Under the pieces are notes generated by a model, which was not told where the DNA came from, did not search any database, and was given only the letters and a program-made list of their open reading frames with translations. Of a stretch of 64,000 nt of DNA, positions 19,275 through 26,556 are shown piece by piece (within the stretch, counting starts at the first letter, position 1; each line of letters starts with the position of its first letter). Origin of the DNA: an uncultured Myxococcales bacterium (GTDB taxonomy: Bacteria > Myxococcota_A > UBA9042). The DNA lies in contig CAISBR010000066.1 of NCBI GenBank assembly GCA_903883645.1, forward strand, positions 36,266 to 100,265, given 5' to 3'. The position numbers and the translations under genes were made by a program.

Positions 19275-20516
19275 ATGTTGATTCCTTCGATTGACCTGAT
19301 GGGCGGCAAGGCCGTGCAGCTGCGGCAGGGCAACCCCGACGACTGCGCGGTGGTGGTCGACGACCCGATTGCCCTGGCCCTAGAGTATTCGCGCTATGGC
19401 GAGGTGGCGATCATCGACCTGGATGCCGCGCTGGGTAGGGGGGATAACCTTGCGACAATCGAGCGTATTTTGGCCAAGGTCGATGCGCGCGTCGGCGGTG
19501 GCATCCGCGATCATGCCCGCGCCGACCGGCTGCTGCGCGCGGGGGCCCGCAAGATCATCATCGGCACGGCCGCCACGCCCGAGTTCTTGCAGCGCTATGC
19601 CCGCGACCAGGTGATCGTCGCAATTGATCAGAAAGGTGGCCAAGTTGCGACCCATGGCTGGACGGCGACGGCGGGTGAGACGGCCCTTGAACGTTGCGTG
19701 CGGCTCGCGCCCTATTGTGGCGAGTTTCTGTTTACGGTGGTGGATCGCGAGGGCCTGATGCAGGGCGCTGACCTCGAAGCCATTGCCGAAGTGTGCAAAA
19801 GTACGCGCAATACCATCACCGCAGCCGGCGGCATTACCACTGTCGCCGAGGTCGCGGCGATCGACAAACTGGGTGCCAACAGCCAGCTGGGCATGGCGCT
19901 CTATACCGGCAAGCTCGACCTGGCCGAAGCGTTTTTGGGCCTGCTCGACTGGGGCAAGACCGGCGAGCTGATGCCCGTGGTGGTCGAAGACGACTCGCAA
20001 GTGCTGATGTTTGCTTGGGCAAATCGCGAGGCCGTGACCGAGACGCTCAAGACCGGTCGCGGCACGTTCTTTTCGCGCTCGCGCCAAGAGCTGTGGAAGA
20101 AAGGCGACACCTCGGGCCACGTGCAGCATGTGCAAACCGTGCGCTGGGATTGCGATCGCGACTGCCTGCTGTACCACGTCGAGCAAACGGGCGAGGCCTG
20201 CCATCTGCCGCAGCGCTCGTGTTTTGGCCCGCAGCGCTTCGACTTGCATCAGCTTGAGCGGGTGTTGCGCGAGCGCCGCGATCGCCCCGAGCCGGGTGCC
20301 TATACCTCGCGGCTGTTCGCCGACCGCAAACTGCTGCACTCCAAGATCCGCGAAGAGGCCGACGAGTTGGTGCGCGCCCACACCGACCGCGACGTGGTGT
20401 GGGAGACGGCGGACGTGCTGTTCTTCAGCATGGTCAAGCTGGTTTCGCTGGGGCTGACCCTCGATCAAGTAGAGCGCGAGCTGCGGTCGCGGCACGGTCG
20501 CCGGCGAATCTCGTAG
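19275..20516 (+). CDS. Fused HisA (ProFAR isomerase) - HisI (PR-AMP cyclohydrolase) - HisE (PR-ATP pyrophosphohydrolase)
   Basis: HisA: MLIPSIDLMGGKAVQL...VAIDQKGGQVATHGW...AAGGITTVAEV; HisI: SQVLMFAWANREAVTETLKTGRGTFFSRSRQELWKKGDTSGHVQHVQTVRWDCDRDCLLYHVEQTGEACHLPQRSCF; HisE: LLHSKIREEADELVRAHTDRDVVWETADVLFFSMVKL. Confidence 0.88.
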   Translation: MLIPSIDLMGGKAVQLRQGNPDDCAVVVDDPIALALEYSRYGEVAIIDLDAALGRGDNLATIERILAKVDARVGGGIRDHARADRLLRAGARKIIIGTAATPEFLQRYARDQVIVAIDQKGGQVATHGWTATAGETALERCVRLAPYCGEFLFTVVDREGLMQGADLEAIAEVCKSTRNTITAAGGITTVAEVAAIDKLGANSQLGMALYTGKLDLAEAFLGLLDWGKTGELMPVVVEDDSQVLMFAWANREAVTETLKTGRGTFFSRSRQELWKKGDTSGHVQHVQTVRWDCDRDCLLYHVEQTGEACHLPQRSCFGPQRFDLHQLERVLRERRDRPEPGAYTSRLFADRKLLHSKIREEADELVRAHTDRDVVWETADVLFFSMVKLVSLGLTLDQVERELRSRHGRRRIS

Positions 20517-20560
20517 CTTTTCTGCTTGTGGCCCGGCGCGGTGCACGCTAGGCTACGGGG

Positions 20561-22618
20561 ATGAACAAGCACCTCTCGCACTCCGTTTTCGGCTTAGCCC
20601 TGGCAACCTTGGCTGCCGCACTGACCTGCATCGCGGCGCCCGCCTCTGCTGCCGTGCCTACCACGGCCGCCATCGAAGGCGCGCTGACCTCGGTTGGCGG
20701 TGGGCCCGTGGCCGATGGCACCTATCCGCTCACTTTCTCGCTGCTCGATGCGGCGGCTGGCAATGCGATTTGGACCGAGGGTCCGTCGAATATTGTCGTT
20801 AAAGGTGGCGCATTTGCTTACACGCTGGGCAGCAAGACGCCGCTGACCGCTGCGCTGCTGACCGGCGACCGCTGGCTGCAAGTGCAGGTTGCGACCGACA
20901 CGCCGCTGCCCACCGTTCAGGCTCGCTCCGTGCTGCTCGCCTTGCGCGCGGCGGTGGCCGAAGGGCTCGAGTGCTCGGGCTGCATCAAGGCAGGGCACCT
21001 AGACCCCGCACTTTTGCAGGGCTATGCCAAAAGCGCCGACCTGGCCGCCTATGCCAAGGCGTCCGATCTGAGCGGCTATGTCAAGACCGGCGACCTGGGC
21101 GACTATGTGAAGGCCGCCGCTCTCGCGACCGTAGCCGCGTCGGGTGACTACAAAGACCTTAAGAATGCTCCAGTTTTTGCCACGGTAGCCAAGTCGGGCA
21201 GCTACGTCGACCTGCTCGACCAGCCCATCCTGGCCAAGGTTGGCACATCGTGCGGCAGCGGCCTCGTCGTCAAGGGCATCAAGGCCGACGGCAGCTTAGA
21301 GTGCGTGGCGGGCGGAGTTAGTGCAGCGACGCTGCCTGCCGACGGCCTCAACGAAATCTCGAACAACCTACTTTCGACCGAATTTGCTGAGGTTGCGTCG
21401 AGCACCGCCGCGCCGCTCGCCATCGCCGACAACTTGCCGGCCGGCATTGCCGACGCCATCACCGTGCCCGACTTTGGCACCGCCCAAAGCCTGACGGTCA
21501 GCATCGACATCAGCAATTCCGATATCTCCAAAGTCCGCGTCACGCTTTACGATCCGAGCGGCGCGGCCTACAAGCTGTACGACCAAGGCGCAACGGGTAC
21601 TGCGCTCGTCGCCACGTATCCCGCGCCGACCAAGACGGTCACGGGCGACTTGACCGCTTGGGTTGGCAAGAATCCCAAGGGCACCTGGTCGATCAACGTC
21701 GCGGACCTGGCCGCCGCCACGGGCTCGCCCAAGACCGACGGCAGCCTGAATGCCTGGAGCATCACCGTCAACACCTTGTCGAGCAAGAAGGTTTCCGTCT
21801 CGGGCGCGCTGGTGATGACGCCGGCTTCCACGGCACCGATCGCTTGCCAACCCTCGACCATGGGCGCGATGTACTTCGACAAAGTCTCGAAAACCTTGCG
21901 GTATTGCGACGGCTCCATCTGGAAGACCTTGGCCGACAGCTGCGGCAACGGCATCTTAGACGCCAACGAAGAGTGCGACGACGGCAACAATGCCAACGGC
22001 GACGGCTGCAGCTCGACCTGTATCGCCTCGCTCGGCATCTCAAAGAACAAGCCCGGCGCAACCTGCGTCGACATCCAGAAGGGCTGGACTACCGACGGCG
22101 TCGTCGCCAAAGACGGTCTGTACTGGGTCAAGGCGCCTAAGGGCCAGGTATTCCAGGCGTATTGCGACATGACCAGCGACGGCGGCGGCTACACCTACTT
22201 GCCGATCGACGCTGGCAAGGCCACCAGCAAGGTGACCGACGACAACACCTGCAAAGACTACGGCTGGGACCTCATCTACCCGCGCACCAAGACGCAGTGG
22301 ACCGCCGTGCTCGCCAAGTACGGGACCAGCTACTTCTCGACCATCCCCGGCGTCTACCGCGACAGCGGCACGGGCAGCTACACCGGCTGCATCATGCGCG
22401 ACCCCAAGGCCTACGGCTCGGGCTGTGCCGACTGGAAGGTACCCGACGGCGGCAAGTGGTGGCTGCGCGACTCGACCTACAGCGAGCCCAACGGCGACTA
22501 CACCAACGGCTGCTGGCTGTCGATGTACGGCTGGGACCCGGCGAACATCCAGTTCAACGATGGCGGCTGTGGCTCGTCGACCAGCAAGTACGTCTGCGCG
22601 CCCAACGATAAGCAGTAG
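20561..22618 (+). CDS. Modular secreted protein: tail-fibre-like linker, P-domain-like region, Myxococcus Cys-rich repeat, C-terminal fibrinogen/GON-like domain
   Basis: Signal peptide; KSADLAAYAKASDLSGYVKTGDLGDYVK; P-domain-like IPDF..AQSLTVSIDISNSDISKVRVTLYDPSG; CGNGILDANEECDDGNNANGDGCSSTC; YCDMTSDGGGYTYLPID...WWLRDSTYSEPNGDYTNGCWLSMYG. Confidence 0.65.
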   Translation: MNKHLSHSVFGLALATLAAALTCIAAPASAAVPTTAAIEGALTSVGGGPVADGTYPLTFSLLDAAAGNAIWTEGPSNIVVKGGAFAYTLGSKTPLTAALLTGDRWLQVQVATDTPLPTVQARSVLLALRAAVAEGLECSGCIKAGHLDPALLQGYAKSADLAAYAKASDLSGYVKTGDLGDYVKAAALATVAASGDYKDLKNAPVFATVAKSGSYVDLLDQPILAKVGTSCGSGLVVKGIKADGSLECVAGGVSAATLPADGLNEISNNLLSTEFAEVASSTAAPLAIADNLPAGIADAITVPDFGTAQSLTVSIDISNSDISKVRVTLYDPSGAAYKLYDQGATGTALVATYPAPTKTVTGDLTAWVGKNPKGTWSINVADLAAATGSPKTDGSLNAWSITVNTLSSKKVSVSGALVMTPASTAPIACQPSTMGAMYFDKVSKTLRYCDGSIWKTLADSCGNGILDANEECDDGNNANGDGCSSTCIASLGISKNKPGATCVDIQKGWTTDGVVAKDGLYWVKAPKGQVFQAYCDMTSDGGGYTYLPIDAGKATSKVTDDNTCKDYGWDLIYPRTKTQWTAVLAKYGTSYFSTIPGVYRDSGTGSYTGCIMRDPKAYGSGCADWKVPDGGKWWLRDSTYSEPNGDYTNGCWLSMYGWDPANIQFNDGGCGSSTSKYVCAPNDKQ

Positions 22619-22647
22619 ACCGGCTTAGCGAATTGCCAAAACGCCGG

Positions 22648-22705
22648 CAGCCCGGTCGAGTAGCACCCCTTGTCGGTCGCTACCCGGCTGGGCTGTTTGG
22701 CTTTT
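22648..22705 (+). terminator. Candidate intrinsic terminator (imperfect hairpin then T-rich stretch)
   Basis: CAGCCC...GTAGC / GCTAC...GGGCTG arms followed by TTTGGCTTTT downstream of the 22618 stop. Confidence 0.4.
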
Positions 22706-22728
22706 CGAAGCTAGCCGGGCCAGTTATG

Positions 22729-23187
22729 CTACTTGGTGGCAACGTGCGGCGCGGCGGGCACCACCAGCACGGGGCAATGCGCCTGACGCACCACCTTGTC
22801 GGTCGTAGAACCCAGCAGCATCAAAGCCAAGCCGGCGCGGCCATGCGAACCCATCACGATGAGGTCGGCCTTGTGCTCGGCGGCCCAGCGCACGATCTCG
22901 CTCGACGACTGACCCAGCGCCGTAGCAATTGTGGTCTGGGTCACGTCTTGGCTCGCGGCAATCGCGGCCCATTCTTGCAGCGACTCGCGGGTCTTGGCCT
23001 CGACTTCGCCCAGGATCTCGGGGCCGGCCGTGACAAAGCCGTCGGGCAGCACGTAGCCGGGCACGGGGTAGACGTTGAGCAGTGTCAGGTCTGCGCCATA
23101 GCGGCGCGCCAGCTCGCAAGCCCACTCAAGCGCTTGCTTGCTCGGGTCCGAAAAATCAACCGGTACTAGGATGTGCTTGAATTCCAT
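22729..23187 (-). CDS. Universal stress protein (UspA family)
   Basis: FKHILVPVDFSDPSKQALEWACELAR; DLIVMGSHGRAGLALMLLGSTTDKVVRQAHCPVLVVP. Confidence 0.92.
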   Translation of the reverse strand: MEFKHILVPVDFSDPSKQALEWACELARRYGADLTLLNVYPVPGYVLPDGFVTAGPEILGEVEAKTRESLQEWAAIAASQDVTQTTIATALGQSSSEIVRWAAEHKADLIVMGSHGRAGLALMLLGSTTDKVVRQAHCPVLVVPAAPHVATK

Positions 23188-23556
23188 GATTGCGCCTCCA
23201 TGCTGCCGCCCACTTGATAACTTAGGTGGCTTAGGCGGTCACGCTAGCGGCTTGGCAGGGGCTTGTGCCACAAACTCGTCGCGGGCCTAGGCGGGCGGCG
23301 GCGGACAGCGCGGCCCAGAACGAACAAATCGATCGCATTGGGTTTTCTGTGGGCAGCCCTGTCCTTTTTTGTGGGGCGCACGCTCGCGTCCTTACGGCCG
23401 ACTCGCCGCGCCACGCCGCAGATCCCGTATGGTATCCAGAGTTTCGGGCGCCAGTGTGAGGGGAGCAAAAATGCCAACGCGAACCCAGCGCCGGCACTGC
23501 GGAGTGGTCCGCGGCCAAGCACCAAGTTCGCGTTGCCTGCTAGCTCGACATTCGAC

Positions 23557-23769
23557 TTATGCGGGCGTCACCAGCCGCGCCACGAAGTCGATCTTGTCCT
23601 TCTTTTGCAGCTTGAGCTTCTTGACCTGGGCGCGCTCAAGCTCCTCTTCGTGCGTCAGCGAATGGTAGCCGTCTAACTCGTGCAGACGGCGTTCGAGGGC
23701 CGCGTGTTCGACGTTCAGTTGCTCGAGCAGCTCAAACCGCTCGTCCTGATTGACCGGAACAGTGTCCAT
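23557..23769 (-). CDS. YdcH/DUF465-like small coiled-coil protein
   Basis: LLEQLNVEHAALERRLHELDGYHSLTHEEELERAQVKKLKLQKKDKID. Confidence 0.75.
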   Translation of the reverse strand: MDTVPVNQDERFELLEQLNVEHAALERRLHELDGYHSLTHEEELERAQVKKLKLQKKDKIDFVARLVTPA

Positions 23770-23981
23770 GCCTTGCCTCCGTGCGGCCGGCGAAGACCGC
23801 GATTGGCGCGACGCACCGCGCTGGGCGCCGCTGGGGTACCGTGCTGCAGTCAGGCTGCCAACAGCGGACCCTGACGCGATAGTAGCGAGGGCAAGCGAGG
23901 CCGGCAACCCAAAACGCTGCAGGTCGCTTGCACGGTGACCGGCGTGTGACTACGGCTCGCAAGTGCGCATGGCGGCTTGAG

Positions 23982-25727
23982 CTACTGGCCAAGCAGCGCA
24001 CGCTCGGGCCACCAGCCGGTCTCCGCCACGGCGCGGCGATGGGGATGGACCGCCAAAAATTGCTGCGGCACGGCTGGGTCTATCGCGGTCGGCGCACGCT
24101 GGCTCAGCTCGGCCAGACACAGGCCCTGGTGGGCGACCATGGCGTTTTCGACGAAGGCGCGCGCACTTCGGGCATCGTCGGAATTGCGCGAGGCCACCAG
24201 CTCGGCCGCATCGACCTCGAGCACCGCAAGCCGTTGCCGCAGGGCGCTTTGCAGCGAACTCATCGGCAATTCGCCAGCGCGGCGGCTCAGCAGGTCGAGC
24301 CACGGCCGGTGTAGACTCAGCCGCTGCATGTCGCGCCAACACTGGGCAATCAAGACGTTATGCGCCCCTTCCCACGACTCGGTGACCAGCGCGTCGCGGT
24401 ACAGGCGGCCCAGCGGCGTAAAGTCTTCGATCGCCGCATTGCCGCCGATCACCTCCATGGCGTTGCGGATCATTTGTGTGGTGCGGACACTGGTCCAGTA
24501 TTTGTTCATGTTTAGGCCCAGGCGCACGGCGTCGGGATCGCTGCCGGCCGCGTCGATCGCCACGAGGTCGAGCGTGCTGGCGGTGGCGGCACAGGCCTCG
24601 GCAAAGACCTGCGCGACCATGGCGTTGGTGTTGGCAAAGTGGCCGATCGGCTGGCCAAAAGCGCGACGGAAGCGCGCAAAACCCGAGGCCTCGCGGTAGC
24701 TGCGCCAGAGCATCCCGCAGCAGGCCATGGCGTTCCACAGTCGCGAGGTGTTCAGCACGATATCGACCACATGGTGGAAGCCCTGGTCGAGCGGCCCGAG
24801 CTGCCAACCCCGCGCGCCCTGCCAGTCGACCTCGCCCGAGGCCATGGCGCGGGTGCCCAGCTTGTGCTTCAGCCGGCGAATCGTCAGCTGATTAGGCTCG
24901 CGAGGCGTGTCGAAAAGCGTATGCGACATAGGGCTTTGCGCAACGTCGCGCCCCTGCGGCAGATCGTGCGGCACGATAAACAGCCCCAGACCCTTGGTGC
25001 CCGCCGCCGCGCCATCGGGCCGAGCGGTCAGCACATACAGCGGCGCATCGATGACCGAGCAGAACCACTTCTCGCCGGTAAGGGCCCAAAGTGCAGGATT
25101 TTCGGCAGTTTCTGCGCCGATCAGCGTCGCTTGGGTGGCATTGGCGCCCACATCCGAGCCGCCCTGCACTTCGGTCAAGAACTGCGCGCCGTACAAGCGC
25201 CTGTCGTAGTGCGGATTCAGCAGCCCGGGCAGCAGCGCCTTTTGCAGGGCAGGGTGGCCGCAGCGCTGAATTGCCTTGATCATGCCAGCGGTACAGGCCA
25301 GTGGACAGGTGTGGCCCGCCTCGCCGTGGTGCGCTGACAGGATCATCAGCACGGCCTGTTCTACCGCGCGTCCGGCTTGGCCCGTCACGCTCATCACCCC
25401 AGAACCATAAATGATCTTGCCCCACTCGTGGTAGCTGGCGTCGAAGCGCACCCGCTCTTGGCGGCGGCCCAGGTAGTCGAAGCGGTCGAGCACGGGCAGG
25501 TTGGGGTCGTGGCTGCAGCGGTGCACCAGACCCTCGCTGGCGCCGACTTGCCTACCAAAGTGCTCAAGATGACTGTGAACCTGCGCCCCCGCGTGCGGCG
25601 CAAAATGCTCGACCATCGCGACCAGGGCGGCGTTGCCGCGGTACCAGTTGCCGTCGTCGGACTGGCGCCAAGCGATCAAGTCGGCGCGGCCTTGCGAAAT
25701 CGCGTCAATTGGATTGGGGGAGTTCAT
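23982..25727 (-). CDS. Acyl-CoA dehydrogenase (AidB-like long form)
   Basis: GAQFLTEVQGGSDVGANATQA, WALTGEKWFCSVIDA, FRRAFGQPIGHFANTNAMVA, RNAMEVIGGNAAIEDFTPLGRLYRDA. Confidence 0.88.
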   Translation of the reverse strand: MNSPNPIDAISQGRADLIAWRQSDDGNWYRGNAALVAMVEHFAPHAGAQVHSHLEHFGRQVGASEGLVHRCSHDPNLPVLDRFDYLGRRQERVRFDASYHEWGKIIYGSGVMSVTGQAGRAVEQAVLMILSAHHGEAGHTCPLACTAGMIKAIQRCGHPALQKALLPGLLNPHYDRRLYGAQFLTEVQGGSDVGANATQATLIGAETAENPALWALTGEKWFCSVIDAPLYVLTARPDGAAAGTKGLGLFIVPHDLPQGRDVAQSPMSHTLFDTPREPNQLTIRRLKHKLGTRAMASGEVDWQGARGWQLGPLDQGFHHVVDIVLNTSRLWNAMACCGMLWRSYREASGFARFRRAFGQPIGHFANTNAMVAQVFAEACAATASTLDLVAIDAAGSDPDAVRLGLNMNKYWTSVRTTQMIRNAMEVIGGNAAIEDFTPLGRLYRDALVTESWEGAHNVLIAQCWRDMQRLSLHRPWLDLLSRRAGELPMSSLQSALRQRLAVLEVDAAELVASRNSDDARSARAFVENAMVAHQGLCLAELSQRAPTAIDPAVPQQFLAVHPHRRAVAETGWWPERALLGQ

Positions 25728-25844
25728 GGGCGAAACCTGGGGCCGCGGCAGGCGGCTGTGGCGAAAGGGTAGCGCCGGCGGCGTGCGCGTGCCAAGTGGC
25801 CGCCTCGCCAACAACCGAGAATGACAAATGATTACTGGTAACCC

Positions 25845-25871
25845 GTCAATTCACTTGACAACTATCAAGTG
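25845..25871. promoter_or_regulatory. Operator-like dyad CACTTGA-N6-TCAAGTG (25852-25871) overlapping a TTGACA -35-like element (25855-25860)
   Basis: Perfect 7-bp arms; second overlapping dyad GTCAA-N5-TTGAC (25845-25859). Confidence 0.55.
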
Positions 25872-25937
25872 GGGTTTAGATCCATCCTAGGTGACGCGCT
25901 GCGCGTCCAAGGGCTTGCGGGCCCTGGGAAGGTTCGG

Positions 25938-26507
25938 GTGAAGGTCTATAGCCTCGATCTACTTGATACCTATCGACTGATGTCGGGGGTTGCGGTCGAT
26001 CTCCGTCCAGCGTCGGAACTTGCGCGCATCTACTTGAATGACCTGGCTTTGCGCCTGGCGCAGGGGCAGGGCTATGCCGAGCTGCTGGCGCGGGTGCTGC
26101 GCCCGGATGGGCCGCTGTACGAGGGTCGCAGTCCGCTGGCCCCCGGCAGCGAAGACCTGGCCGCGCTGCGTGCGGCGCGCGATCTGGTGTACCGTGCCGG
26201 CGTAGCTGAGGGAGCGATCGAAGCAAATGCGAGTGAGTTCGCGGCGTTGCCAGTTGGCCTGCGCGGCGGTGTGGCGGCGACGGCGCGACCGGCATCGGGT
26301 AGTGGGCTGACGACCGAGGCGATCGTCACGGTGGGCGAAGCGATGGAGATGCTGTCGATTACTCGGCAAGCGGTTATTAATGCTGTAAAAACAGGTCGAA
26401 TTCGCGGCGAGCAGCATGGCAAGCTGTGGGTGCTGTCGCGCGAAGATGTGTTGCGCTACCGTTTGGCGCGCGATGACCGGCGCATCGCCCGCGAGTCCGC
26501 GGCCTGA
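25938..26507 (+). CDS. Helix-turn-helix (excisionase/MerR-like) domain protein
   Basis: AIVTVGEAMEMLSITRQAVINAVKTGRIRGEQHGKLWVLSREDVLRYRLARDD; GTG start at 25938 is a guess. Confidence 0.65.
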   Translation: MKVYSLDLLDTYRLMSGVAVDLRPASELARIYLNDLALRLAQGQGYAELLARVLRPDGPLYEGRSPLAPGSEDLAALRAARDLVYRAGVAEGAIEANASEFAALPVGLRGGVAATARPASGSGLTTEAIVTVGEAMEMLSITRQAVINAVKTGRIRGEQHGKLWVLSREDVLRYRLARDDRRIARESAA

Positions 26508-26556
26508 TTGCCAAAACGGCGCAACCAGGGTGCATGTGGCGGCGCGGTAGGCTACG

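Noticed and set aside
19380-20546. 388-aa reverse ORF opposite the HisA-HisI-HisE fusion
   Set aside because: The plus-strand translation has clear enzyme motifs; the antisense ORF is a high-GC artefact.
23205-23550. Small ORFs in the UspA-YdcH intergenic region (e.g. 23263-23676)
   Set aside because: Run antisense into the YdcH-like gene, no domain, no strong coding signal; possible noncoding leader but unsupported.
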